This document shows, in pieces, positions 45,134-56,632 of a stretch of DNA of 64,000 nucleotides. Below the pieces are notes generated by a model that had not been told where the DNA came from, did not search any database, and saw nothing but the letters and a program-made list of their open reading frames with translations. The stretch's first letter is position 1, and the number at the start of each line of letters is the position of its first letter. A program made the translations under genes and the position numbers. This DNA comes from Phytophthora sp. 'mugwort' (lineage: Eukaryota > Oomycota > Peronosporomycetes > Peronosporales > Peronosporaceae), in contig JAUCEF010000006.1 of assembly GCA_033558025.1 (NCBI GenBank), forward strand, positions 2,418,001 through 2,482,000. The letters are read 5' to 3'.

Positions 45134-48100
45134 TTAGAACCCGAGCGTCGCGCGCTTGTTCCTGTATGCTAGCTCTGCGTCCGCTGAATCTGGAGAGGTT
45201 GCGTTCGCTAAATGGTCTGCAGTGCTACTGACGGAGGAGACGCTGCCTGCTCCGTGACTACTGTCGATGGATCCGCGACCTTGTTGTCTGAAGTACGCGT
45301 GAGCGAGCTCCAGCAGCTTCACCCACTTGAGCATTTCTTCGTGGGTCTTGGCAACCATGCGCGTCTGGTGCGTGGGCGAGCAGATCATAAACTCATTTGG
45401 CTTGCCCACCTCCTTGCCATGCAAAATCTCCAGAGACTTGTGCTTGAGCGGGATCGCACCACGCGGTTCGCGGTCACCTTCCCGCTTGTAGTACCGCAGA
45501 TATCCGTCGGGCTCAATGTTGCACCATCGTTCTCGAACGCCACGTAGCGACATGTTGCCAAATGTGCCCTTCTCGTTGGAGTGAGTGGGGTGTTTCCGTA
45601 AGATGCCACTCATGGTTGGCAACGAGCCATCTCGAGGGATCTGGTTCGAGTTTGAGTCGTACGACTGCGTCAGTGAAGCCATGGATGCACTGCTGCTACT
45701 TCGGCGGCTGAGATTAGGAACATATCGCTCCGAGCCTCTTTGCACACTCGCAGAGGGTCTGCCACCATGCGAAGCCCGACCACCACCCAAAGATGCCCTG
45801 TTACCACTAATCGAGCCGCGTATACTACCACTTATCGAGCCGCGCAAACCACCACCAAGTGACGCACGGGAGCCGGCGGTGGACCTCCGGGGAACATCCT
45901 GTATCGTCGGAGGGCCGACAATAGACGGTCGCAAGTACGTTTCCTTACTCTTGGCTACCACGTTGAGCGTTCCATTTGTCAGAACCTGAAACTGGTCTTG
46001 CACCACCTTCATTTCGTCCTTTAGCTGCAATCGCCGCTTGCTCAGCTCACACTTACGTACCTCATCCTTTTCACCTGCAGCCTTCGCAAGCTGCACAACA
46101 GTTTCATGCAACTGAATTTGAAGCTTCGTCAGCTTGTTCTGCAACCGCGACGACTCAGATGTGCGTTCGTGTGGTGCTTCATCAATATCAACAGTGTCGA
46201 TCGACGAGTCCGCGTGTTGTAACTTCACTTGCGTACCTCGATCAACGTCAAAAAAGAGGTTGAGCTCGCTCTCCATTCGGCGCATTTCATCGAGTGCCAC
46301 CTTCAGATCATCCTTCAAATCCGCTCGTCGGATAGATAAATTGTCGGCCTGTTGCTGGTCACCGTTCTTTGTCGCCTTTGCTATTCCAGCCACCGTCTCC
46401 CGCAGGTTCTTCCGCAGCAAGACGATCTTGTTCTCCAGAAAGATCATTTGAGGCGGACGCTCGCCGCTAATAAAGGCATCCTCGCGCCTGACCGCCTCTG
46501 CTGCCACGTCCATTTGTTTTTGAAACTGGTGGATCTCTGCTTCCACAAATTTCGTTCGCTCTTCCTCCATTTTGATCTCTTCTTCAAGATGATCATGTTG
46601 CGCCTTAACCTTCTCTAGAAGCCGCTCGCGTGCATCCTCAGCGCGAGTATCAATTGAGCCCCTGTGCACCATGGAGCCCAAAAAGCCCGGCGAAAAGAAC
46701 TTAATCTCATGCTGGCCATTCAGATCCACGTCGAGATCTCCGTATGCATCCAACTCCTTCTGCAAATCATCCAAAGTCTCCTCAATTTTCAGGCGTGATG
46801 TCTGCAGTTCATCATTTTCAGCAATAATTTCAGTCACTTCCTTCTCGAGTTCTGCAGTTCGCTGCGCTAACTCTGCCGTCCGTAGCACCTCTGCTGATTC
46901 AAGTTCTCCAGCCGTTTGCTTATCCAACTGCTCAACCATTTCCTTAAGTGAAACTGCTTCTTGGATCAAGTTCTCACGTTCCTTCTCGAGAGATTCTTGA
47001 TGACGCTGTTCTGCTTCAACTTGCGACTCCATTACCTCGCACTTCTTTTCCATTTCTAGCATTTTCAGATTCATATGGTGCTTCGTCGCTGCCCATACTT
47101 GTTTATGCAGTTCGTGCGACACCAAGATCTGGAAATACCCTGAACGTAATGAGTTCTGCATTACTCGTGCTGCACGAGCCTCCTTTACTTCCTCTGTTTC
47201 TTCGTGTGGAATTTCTTCCTCGACTCGGCCCACAATGCCCTTCGAGATATCAGCAAATTTAATCCGGACAGGACGCACCATTCTAGCAAGCAGTTCCAGC
47301 ACCTCAGAGTATGTATACCCGGTCAGCGAAATGCCATTCATCATCGTCACTCGCATGCTCACTGCAAGACGTTTCTCGGGTTTGACACTCCAATTATAAA
47401 TCTCAGCAGGACTTGCCATTCCATTCGGCAGCTTGTAAATCTCCGCGATGTGGACCTGAAGATCAGTAAACTCTGTCCCAGGAATGCCAGCAATTTGCTT
47501 CAGATTAAGTCCCAGGCGGCCAGGTCCAAAAGTTACCTCGATCTCATGTACCCAGTGGTAAATGACACCCGTCTTCATGGGAGGACGTAGCCACTGAGTA
47601 TGTCCGTAAGGTGAGACATAATATGTCTTGCCGTCATTCGTTTTACTCTGGCGAGTGGACCAGCCCTTAGGCAGGGCTAGAATTTCACCAGACTCCAACA
47701 CCTCGGCCGATTCACACGGGAGTTTGTTTCGGATCTTCTCAAGCACCACCTCCAAGTCTGCATCAAGAGACGCGGCTTTAGCAGGCCCCTCGGCTACGGC
47801 CGTGATAGTTGCGTGTTCACCTTCCTCATTCTTTTCACCGTTTTCAGTCTGGTCCTGCTCGGATTCTTTCGCATCAGCTTCCAATGTAGACGGATCTTCA
47901 CTGCTCTCTGTGTTGGAGTCTGCAGCAGCAGCAATCAGATCCGGCATTGCAGCGGGTGAGGCCAATTCCACTTCCTGGGGAAATTGCAAGGCTCCTTCGG
48001 GCGTTGCCACTGCTCCGTCGGCAATCAAACTGTTTACCATAGTGTCATTAACTGGTGTCTGATCTTTTTCGGTAGCAAGATCTGCAAGAGCGTCAGCATC

Positions 48101-48844
48101 GATCGACAATGTTGATATCTCCGTCTTATCGGCCTCCACGGGTGTCGAGTCTTCGGCTTGTTCATCATCTGCAGGTGCAACAACTTCCGGTGTCACAATG
48201 GTCAGCGGCTCTTCCAACTTCTCGGCATCCTCGCCAGATTTTGCTGCTTCACGCGCATCTTCAGCTGTCGTAGCCGGCGCCTCCGCTGCGGCGTCATCCA
48301 CCTTAGCCTCAGTTTCTTCTGTAGTTGAAGCTTCCTCCGCAGCCTCGTCATCATTAATGACAGCTAGCGTTGATGCGTCTGCGACTGCATTTCCCTCACC
48401 GTCTACAGGTGGAACATCTTTTTTTTCCTGCTTCTCTTCAGTCGCAGCCGTCACTTCACGCGGCCCTTCTGCAGCGACCACTTCACTTTCAGCATCAAGA
48501 GCATCATCGTCCTGAGCTGCTTCGGCCACTTCTTCCTCCTCTGGAGTCGACGGCTGCTCAACTTCGTTGGCGTCGCCTTCTGGCGCGTCGTTCTGCTCCT
48601 CCGCTACGTTGCTTTTGTTCGCAGCTTCATCTCCGGCCTCGCTGCCATCTGCTTCACCTACGCGCTGTGTTTGCGTCTCCTCCACTGCTTCTTCCGTGGC
48701 GTTCTCATCCTCTGTCTGCGCTGCAGCCAAAGTAGCCGCAGCATCGCCACCGTCGATCACAATTTCCTCCGCCTCTATAAAGGGCGCAGACTCAGGTGGA
48801 GTCGTGGCCGGCGCCTCAGGTTTTGGCGGCGCGTTCTGCTCCAT
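45134..48844 (-). CDS. Large WW-PDZ-coiled-coil-PH scaffold protein
   Basis: A single exon of 1,236 codons. Residues 1-360 are acidic and Ala/Glu/Thr-rich, probably disordered. A WW domain follows at about 388-422 (LPKGWSTRQSKTNDGKTYYV ... TQWLRPP). A PDZ-like domain lies at about 428-533 (GPGRLGLNLKQIAGIPGTEF; MNGISLTGYTYSEVLELL). Long coiled coils cover about 570-1000, rich in Glu, Lys and Leu heptads. A Ser/Gly/Arg-rich hinge (GSISGSIRGSISG) precedes a C-terminal PH domain at about 1078-1198 (GILRKH, RWCNIEPDGYLRYYKRE, WVKLLELAHAYF). WW binds proline motifs, PDZ binds C-termini and PH binds phosphoinositides, so this is probably a membrane-associated adaptor. No catalytic domain is seen. 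Confidence 0.85.
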   Translation of the reverse strand: MEQNAPPKPEAPATTPPESAPFIEAEEIVIDGGDAAATLAAAQTEDENATEEAVEETQTQRVGEADGSEAGDEAANKSNVAEEQNDAPEGDANEVEQPSTPEEEEVAEAAQDDDALDAESEVVAAEGPREVTAATEEKQEKKDVPPVDGEGNAVADASTLAVINDDEAAEEASTTEETEAKVDDAAAEAPATTAEDAREAAKSGEDAEKLEEPLTIVTPEVVAPADDEQAEDSTPVEADKTEISTLSIDADALADLATEKDQTPVNDTMVNSLIADGAVATPEGALQFPQEVELASPAAMPDLIAAAADSNTESSEDPSTLEADAKESEQDQTENGEKNEEGEHATITAVAEGPAKAASLDADLEVVLEKIRNKLPCESAEVLESGEILALPKGWSTRQSKTNDGKTYYVSPYGHTQWLRPPMKTGVIYHWVHEIEVTFGPGRLGLNLKQIAGIPGTEFTDLQVHIAEIYKLPNGMASPAEIYNWSVKPEKRLAVSMRVTMMNGISLTGYTYSEVLELLARMVRPVRIKFADISKGIVGRVEEEIPHEETEEVKEARAARVMQNSLRSGYFQILVSHELHKQVWAATKHHMNLKMLEMEKKCEVMESQVEAEQRHQESLEKERENLIQEAVSLKEMVEQLDKQTAGELESAEVLRTAELAQRTAELEKEVTEIIAENDELQTSRLKIEETLDDLQKELDAYGDLDVDLNGQHEIKFFSPGFLGSMVHRGSIDTRAEDARERLLEKVKAQHDHLEEEIKMEEERTKFVEAEIHQFQKQMDVAAEAVRREDAFISGERPPQMIFLENKIVLLRKNLRETVAGIAKATKNGDQQQADNLSIRRADLKDDLKVALDEMRRMESELNLFFDVDRGTQVKLQHADSSIDTVDIDEAPHERTSESSRLQNKLTKLQIQLHETVVQLAKAAGEKDEVRKCELSKRRLQLKDEMKVVQDQFQVLTNGTLNVVAKSKETYLRPSIVGPPTIQDVPRRSTAGSRASLGGGLRGSISGSIRGSISGNRASLGGGRASHGGRPSASVQRGSERYVPNLSRRSSSSASMASLTQSYDSNSNQIPRDGSLPTMSGILRKHPTHSNEKGTFGNMSLRGVRERWCNIEPDGYLRYYKREGDREPRGAIPLKHKSLEILHGKEVGKPNEFMICSPTHQTRMVAKTHEEMLKWVKLLELAHAYFRQQGRGSIDSSHGAGSVSSVSSTADHLANATSPDSADAELAYRNKRATLGF

Positions 48845-49561
48845 GTATCGTCGCGTGTGTGGGCGTCGAAGCGCGGCGTCTGCTCTGCTCTGGTCGCAGG
48901 TCTCGCGTGGCTTGCTGCCGCTTCCTTGAAAAGCTCAACAAGCTCCCCCCACAAAATCAAGGTTTGTGCTAAGTACGAAAATACGGTAGACTTGTCGCGG
49001 GGAATCCATGCGAACAAAGAGTCGACTTTAAGCTGCTCACTTGGGTGCAACGAGTTCGCTATAAATATAAGTGCAGACATCGCGGCGCTCACAGGATAAG
49101 CATCCTCTATCCAAGGCCATTTTCGACCAGCATTAGAGTATGATGTTGTTAACATTAATTTTATGGGAATGCTTGATTAGAAATTGTTGCAGAACGTGAT
49201 ACGGTGCTCAGATTTAAGAGTAAGAATTTATGGTGTTCACAGCAAACCCAGGGCGCAGATCTCATAAACATTCAACGCGAACGATCAATGTGGGCCTTCT
49301 TGCTCGACGCGATGCCATAATAACTCTTTATATAAATGCTCAACATGTATTTTTCAATAACGTTACCGTATTTCATAACCTTATTGTTAGGTCAATATGT
49401 TTTTGGGCGAAGCCCCATTACTGTGAGCTCCTTGATTTCGTTTCCTAAAGCTGAACAGGGGTTAGGACGAGTCGCTAAACAGAGGACCTGGGACCTGCGA
49501 TCGGCCATGGTGTCCCGGGTGGGTATGACTTTAAAGACATTTACAGATAAGGTTTTGCTTC
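48845..49561. other. Gene-free region upstream of the scaffold gene
   Basis: A 717-bp region that starts with the scaffold gene's promoter and 5' leader and becomes AT-rich around 49140-49400. Short open frames overlap on both strands and none is convincing. Confidence 0.4.
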
Positions 49562-49648
49562 GCACTTGGTTTCTACTATAAGTGTTCTTAGCTCAAAAGT
49601 CATTATATACCCCCCCATCTGGGATAAGAAGTATATATAGGGTTAGCA
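49562..49648 (+). repeat. Short repeat block with imperfect hairpin, copy 2
   Basis: CACTTGGTTTCTACTATAAG through CATCTGGGATAAGAAGTATA to AGGGTTAG matches 20190-20265 in the same orientation, with a small insertion of C residues. A 57-bp unique sequence separates it from the inverted relic beginning at 49705. Confidence 0.6.
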
Positions 49649-49704
49649 AGGCTGTACGCTGGAGGATTCGCAATTGTTCGTGGGGCTAGCTGGGGTAAGG
49701 TCGT

Positions 49705-50365
49705 AAGGATGGTGATTGGGCAGATGTATTAATAAAATATACAACGTTCAATGTTGTACTGTAAAACCTGCGATACTGCCCCGTGGGCGCTACGTTACAT
49801 GTAGCTTACATGGGGCACTATAACAGGTGGGGCACTATTAAAGGGATGGGGTATTGAATCTTGACCCCTTCGCGAAGACGAACGACTTCACGTTGACGTC
49901 CCTGGCCACACGGAATTCGATTCTCGTGTCGCGATTGTGAAAAATGAAAAGAGCAGTCTCATTCATGTTGTAAATGTTCGAGTACTAAATGTTGTACTGT
50001 ACTCCGTGGTCACCCGCTGCACGTGCTCGATGACTTCCTGTCGAGCTTATGCTTCTTCGTAACCGGACACTCGAAACCTCCAGTTCTTGGACTACAGACA
50101 GCTTCTTTCCCACCATGAACTTGGGTTTCATCAGCACGACTTGAAATTATTCATGATATTTTTCTAGTCAGAGTGGGCATTACATTTATCCAACCTGGGG
50201 GTGGTGGGACATTATTAGAGGGATTGGGCACAATCCCGATTGAGAAGCTCCGTCACTGGCAACTCTGGTTAGTGGATCGTGAGAGCATGGCTCTGCGGGT
50301 TCATCATACTCGCATTCTGGTACTCTAGGAGACTTATGGACAGCCCCATTCCAACAACGTTTGGT
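49705..50365. mobile_element. pogo-type transposon relic, copy 2 (inverted relative to 19.4-20.2 kb)
   Basis: On the minus strand this repeats copy 1 from GTTGTTGGAATGGGGCTGTC to TATATTTTATTAATACATCT. It keeps the NMNET-type transposase remnant and the GTGCCCCA-rich termini, and differs mainly by lacking about 70 bp. The outer end abuts the MULE-SWIM-Ulp1 gene's downstream flank. Confidence 0.65.
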
Positions 50366-50381
50366 GGATGAATAGCGTTAC

Positions 50382-53300
50382 CGCAACCATAACTTTTACC
50401 ATTTACGATGACACTAAATATGGCAACCTTATCGCTAAAGCAACTGTTCTGGCAACCTTCGATAACGAAAAGCAACTTTAAACGTAGATGCAATAATGTA
50501 ATTTACAATAAAATACACAGCCATGATGGCTGGTGGTGGATACATTATTCAGTTTTCAGAAATTTAGACAGGTCAGTAAGTTCGATCACAGTCTGGCATC
50601 ACATTCTCCTCGCATGTAAGAGCAACGATTCTCCCTCTTCGCCGCTATGAACGAAAAAAAAAATAATGGCACCGAGCTTTCGAGCATAACGGATAACTTG
50701 GTGCAGATGCGCGCTAGCTTGGAGAAGATGATGACAGCTCAGTTAGAGATTCAAGCTCTGATTGAAGACCGCGAAGAACACAGCAACGAGTTGGCTGAGT
50801 AATTTGGTGATGGAGACAGCTGTACATTTTGCGAAGAGACGTTGACTTTTGCTACTCTTCTCGGAATGTTGGCGAACAAGTTATTCAAGCAACAGTGAGG
50901 CGGCACTTTGTATTCGAACGTTAGTGCAGCCCTTTCATCACAATCAACGTTGGTTTTCCAACATGTGATAAATCCTACTAGCTTCTTCTGCATCGAAGAT
51001 ATTGAGCGCTCTTGCGAATGACACACAACCATCAACAATATTTTTAAGCGCATCACGCTGACGTCCATCTTGGATACGTTGTGTTCCTGGAGCCGTAAGT
51101 TTCCGGTAAGATAGCTGTGGGCTTGGGCGACCACCAGAACACCGCAGCTGGAGCTGTCAGGTTGCTGTGGCGCCTCAACCCACGAATTGAGTGAATAGCC
51201 AGTTGATGGGTATTCTCGGAAGCTTGATGCCAGCGTTTTACGAACTCAATATGTCCTTTGGTTTCCTCACTGTATTCGTTATCATCATTCTTTTGTATGC
51301 CCTCCCAAATCTCAATCATTTGGTCGTGATACTCATCATCGTTAAGAGGCTCGTACATGAAAACTTGCACGTGGGGAATTTCGTTAGTATCTTCGTAGTG
51401 CAAACAAACCATAATGAGACCCCAGCGGTTTCCACTCAAATGCACTGGATGAATAATGAACTTTGTATCAGCAATCTGTGTCTTGGGTGTAGAAGGCCAA
51501 CCCACCACTCCAGCCAACGTCGAAAGCAACAGACACTGTCTCACTGATCCCGCTATGGCTTCCAAACAAAAATTGACGGCACTATCGTTCAACCAGCCTC
51601 GGTACAAGCTTCCGACGATGTTGTCAAATCTAACACAGACTGAGTTAGACTGCGTCACAAACTGCGTTCGCAACCGGCTGGATGGGAACATCGAAATAAT
51701 CTCGTTGGCAAGCATTTGGTGACGCACACGGACTGCATCCACCGAAAGTCCGGTGGGTTTTGTTTCGACTGCAAAAAGATCCACATCTGAGTCAACTTTT
51801 TTCCAGTCCTTCTCTATCCATTTTCTGTCTTTTATCCACGATCTTCACTTGACATTCATATCGTAGAATGCTGTCGACGCACCCACATACGTCCTACAAA
51901 CAAAACAAAACGACATCATTACTCACGTACGTATATCACTGGCTTGTGTCTGATAAAGCAACCACAACGGTAAAGCACCTTACCAGCAACCTTAACGATA
52001 AAGCAACCTTACCCGCTAAAATCCCACAGTTTTGGGTCAATAGTGACAACGAGGTCGTTGGCAAGACCTTGTTTCTTCTTGCTGCGCTCTAGTTCGTCAA
52101 GGTTGCATTGCTCCTTCCTGGCTGTTATCAATACTGCCTGCATTGAACGGGAGAGGTCTCCTGGAATGACGAATGTGTGCATGTAATCTCTTAGTTGCAC
52201 AACTTCCCACTTGCATTCCATCGAACGAGATCGAAGGTACGCGTCCTCCAGCTGAACCGGATATGTCTCCAGCATATCCAGCACATTTTTCAGATTTGAT
52301 GTGTTTCTTGCCCATTTAGCAGCTCCTGCAGCGACACATCGAGGTTGCTAGGGTATTTGTGAACGGCAAGCCGGTCTGTCCCTGATCCGAGTTTTGTTTG
52401 CCTTAGCTATTTGACAGTTGTTCTCACTTTTCCTTGACCTGATGGCCTAGGAACGTTGATGATATCAACCTGTCTCGCTGATGCCGCTATCGTTGAATCT
52501 GCGGCTTGCGGCGGCTTGCATACTACAGTTAAGGTTGGCCGTCCACGGTCGTCCTTGACTTTGACTCTGACTCCGATTTCAGCGATAATGAGTTGTTTTT
52601 CCGGTCGTTCTTGTAGTGACTTAGTAGGCTGCTTTGGAGGGACTTCATCTTCCGACCCACTACTACCCTTCATACTGGGGTCCGCGCAAGCTGTGTCGCT
52701 TTCTAGTGCGTCCATCAGCTTAACAGTTTCCAAGGCATCTGCAAAATCGATTGCCGAGCATGAATCCGATTCATTCTCAAATTCTGTGGCATATACTACA
52801 GGTGCTTCAGTCTTCTTCGTGCTTGACTTCCCAAGTTGTAGTCCTATCTCCATCAGTTCCTTCCATGCTCCAAGCTCTTGGTAGAAATCAGCACTTGACA
52901 GATTGGACAGGTGTTCCAGAAGAGGCTCTAGCATTGCCTTTGCGTACGAACATTTTTCTGCTGAGGACAGCACGACTTGATTTGCACGCTCATTGCGACG
53001 GAGGCGCATATATATACCATTTGTTTCTGTGGCTGGGATGGGTTGGAAGTCTCTACTTCAACATTAGGCTGTTTGGCATTAGGCAACCTTATCTTGGCAA
53101 CATTAACCTTGATATCTGCACAATCGGCTGTGGCAAATCGGCCGCAGTCGCGAGCTCCTCCTCAATATCCAATGCTGATGACATACTCCATTGTTCGTGA
53201 GCCGCCATCGCGCATCGCAGGAAGCACATCAAACCCATGCTGTGAGCGTGCTTGATGCATAAAAAAAAGAAGGTGACGGCAGGTAATTGATGACTGCTGT

Positions 53301-56095
53301 AGAACAGGCACTTACATGTCGAATCAACGTCATCGCACAGATGCGTTTGGTTTGAGCAGTGAACTTTCCAAGAAGAAATACTTGAGCCAATCTTCCCGCA
53401 GCTTCCATCATCCATGAGTCCCACAAACCGTTCCCACTCTTCTTTTTACTTTCGCAAGAACGTCCGCCGACAATCTAGTTGCAACGCCCCTCAAAAAGCA
53501 CGACAGTCTTCGGTATGCGGGACGTCGAATTGTGCTGCCCGATTGTTGAAACAATCTGCTGCGTAACTGTCATTTGCTGCAACAGACCAGCAATAGTCTT
53601 CTCAATTCGAGTCTTGTGTCCAAGCAGCAATTTGAACTTTATTCCAATTGGATTCAATCCTGTTTGTAGTTGTATTTCCAGCGGCGAAACATGCCGCGAG
53701 CGAAGTTAAACCACATATCTCGACACGAATTTCAATTCTTTTCGAAGTACGTGAAAATTGCTGGCCTTTGTTGCCTTCACAGTAACGTCTCAAAGCATTT
53801 TAACTCGTTTCATAGTCTGCTTCCGTTGTACTGATTTCATGACATACTAAATGTTAGACCCTAAGTTATTACCAAACCGAAGTGAAACTTACCTGTAAAG
53901 TAACTTCGTCATCAATGAAAGCAGATCATCGCGCTGAGCCACATTCAAACGAAACGAAGATCGCTTCATCACCTTCTTCCAACGTAAAATCACGTGGAGC
54001 TAACACAGTAGCACTTCGGTTCTGGAACGACTTCATGAGCATGCTCCATTCTACGAAGTCCTTGTCTATAACCACAGACGCAATGGTGCGCCATCCTGGG
54101 TTTTTTTCTCTTTAAATAGTTCAGAACCGTATATATCATCACAGCTTGTTGGTTGAGGCATATGAAGTCAAGAACTGGAAAACCTCTTCCAGTAGCTGTA
54201 GTGACTATCAAACTTCCTGCAAATGGCAGACAATAACAGGGCTAACCCAGATTATAGCGAGAGGCTGCTATAAAGTCATAAGGTTGCTCTAAGCAAACCC
54301 TATGGTTGCTGTAGATGGCAACTGACACGTACGCAAGTGATATCCCAGATTGTTGGTGCCGTGCGTGAAATCCATCGCTAAGGTCTTGCCCCACCTCTGG
54401 AACATCATCTTCTGCACCTTCGTCTGCATGATAATTCCACATGTTACATCCATTTGGTCTTGGACAACAAGGACATCGCTGCCCTTTACTTGAACGAGAG
54501 CATGTAACAAATCTTTCAGGTTATCCTCCGCCGAATCTTGCCCCATTATACTACGAATGAGATTACGGGTCTGTTGAGGTGTAATTTTGCAACCTCCACG
54601 ATACCATACACGACCACATAGAAGTAAGAGCTAAGTCGACTTTACTCTGATCACTTTATCCACAGCAATTTCATTCCCTCATCAATTCGTTTGGTCAGGA
54701 AGTTGGTAATGTGCTTGGAAGAAACACAGGCGTCAACTAAGGTCCTTACATCCTCGCGGTCTTGCTCGTCCACTGGGATTATTTTTGCGGTGAGGTACGA
54801 TGTAGCTATGGTACGTGTCGTAGGATGCGTGTGCGTATGATTCTATTAGCAGCAATACCAAGATGTTAGTACACTTTTGATCAAAGCAAGTTGCGTTTAT
54901 TACCTCACTTCTGATGATGATCTGGAACGTGCTGTCCTCCTTCTGCATCACTGTCAGTGTAAAGCACGCCAAGCATCAGCATTATCGCCCTCTGCGATTG
55001 CGCTGACCAGTAGAGGCGCTGACCAGTAAATCAACGAAGCAGTCGATAATTCCAAAATCGCATACCTGCTGTAAGCTGTCGCTGATTCGGAACTGCGAAC
55101 ACGAAAGGAAGATTGTTGGTCTTCTTGTAGTCATCGAGTATTGTATCAAATCCATCCCAGCCGTTGATGACTCTCGATGGAAATACCGCGACAATGTTCT
55201 CGATCTCTGCTCTCTCTCATCTTGCATTGCCGACAGCTCTTCAGGGAGGTTGATAGTGCGCTTGCGCGGCTTATATTCCTCATAATTTGCGTCGTAAACA
55301 AGGGGACTGTCGCACGTGCTCTCGTCAGACTCTTCCTCCTCTAAAGCTTGTGGCTCCGACTCGTTCGTCTCCAGTTCCCAAGTTACCGAATCCTGCGCTT
55401 TCTTTTTTTCTTGCCTGAGTTTCCGGCGGTCCTTTGAAGCGTTAGACCGCTTCTTGCTGAGGTTATTGCTGCGCTTGGAACTTGACTCTTTTCTTACTAC
55501 CTCTTCTGTAAAGCGGCAACATTTAAGCATACACAAACCATCAGTCTGTCAGAAAAAGATAACCGTAAAGCAACCATAAAGCGACTTTTTCTCATAAAGC
55601 AACCATATCACAAAGTAACTTAGAATCACCGTACCGGTCTTCTTCTTGTGTCCATCTGTGTTCCGCCCCTTGCACACTGGGTATACATAGATCCCATACG
55701 GATGCATGATGTAAGCGGCAAGGCAAGCCACCCCAGGGGATCACAACTTACCTGAATAATTTGCTTCATCCGCCGAAGCGATCTGGTCCTTTTCCTCAGC
55801 GTTTTCGTCGTTGCCCCGAACTAATCCTCGTCACTGTCATGGTCCTTCTCGACACCAAGCGTGACGTACATGTAGTTTGGCCCCCGATCGGTGTTTGTCT
55901 TGTTACGAAATGGACGGTTTTGAGCACCCATACTTAGAGGGAAGAATACGTAATGCGTACTTATAGATGACGGTGCGAACCTAAGAGCCCTGTAAGTTTG
56001 AAAAGTATTTTACCAGTGATATTTATGAATTTAATTAAAGTAACCTTAATTGCTTGTAACAACCTTACATGTCTCATACTTACGGTTGCTGTAAC
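50382..56095. repeat. Dispersed GCAACCTTA-type motif in introns, spacers and flanks of the MULE
   Basis: Variants of AAGCAACCWTA occur near 50382, 50422, 50451, 51957, 51985, 52002, 53082, 53096, 55570, 55598, 56040 and 56060. Reverse-complement copies lie near 54281, 54302 and 56083. The copies I found lie outside the coding blocks. On the transcribed minus strand one copy begins exactly at a predicted donor (GGTAAGGTTGCTTTAT at about 52011). Confidence 0.6.
50751..55536 (-). pseudogene. MULE transposase with SWIM finger and C-terminal Ulp1-type protease
   Basis: Minus-strand pieces in order are as follows. An N-terminal Ser/Lys-rich nuclear-type region (55536-54982) precedes a MULE DDE region (54546-54000; GKTLAMDFTHGTNNLGYHLR, then across an intron TTATGRGFPVLDFICLNQQA, then SVVIDKDFVEW). 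A SWIM finger follows (near 53340-53240; CKCLFYSSHQLPCRHLLF), then a helical region (53009-52407). Last is a C48/Ulp1 protease (51784-50751; HPVHLSGNRWGLIMV with the catalytic His, YEPLND, and QQPDSSSCGVLVVAQAH with the catalytic Cys). Ulp1 cleaves SUMO, and some plant MULEs carry this domain. Frame breaks at an A run near 54102-54108 and near 51190 inactivate it, while several introns remain in phase. Confidence 0.72.
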
Positions 56096-56632
56096 CACAA
56101 TTTTGGTGGAAACCTAGTAATATCATATATCATTACATTTTTTCCTATCTGGTTCTATATTTTGAACTCCAACAGTACAAATTCACATGTCAATGAGATC
56201 AATGTAGCCCTTTACGGTATTGGTATGTAAGAAGTGTAGTTACATGCCAAAATTTTGAACTGCAACAGTATCATTTCATTTTAAAATAAAACTGGCCAGC
56301 TCAGTGCTGCTCTCGTAGCTTTGCTGCGAAATTTGCCTGGGTCTATTACCATGACTGGATAGTTCGCCTTCTCATGGCCAAGGCATGTACATGTACATGT
56401 ACATGTATAATTACAAGTATCGCAGGGTGAAGAAAGCAATTTGTTTACGTGCAGCACAAAGCGAAGCCAGATGGAATCCTGATTACGTGTTGAACGCACG
56501 TCTTCAACTCAAACCCGCTATCGTAGCCGCACATTGCCTTCTCTTGCGCAACCAGTTTGCAATCATGGCGTCGCATTCCCCCACACAGATTCAGTCACCG
56601 CCGCAGCAGCAACTACATTACCGCTGCCGACG
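55537..56632. other. MULE 5' flank and intergenic region with a microsatellite
   Basis: About 1.1 kb with no convincing gene. It contains more GCAACCWTA motifs up to 56095, AT-rich sequence, and a run of ACATGT hexamers at 56384-56406. The MULE promoter and left terminus should lie here, but I could not define a terminal inverted repeat. Confidence 0.4.
56384..56406. repeat. (ACATGT)n microsatellite
   Basis: GCATGTACATGTACATGTAC and a few more bases form a self-complementary hexamer run of nearly four units. Confidence 0.85.
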
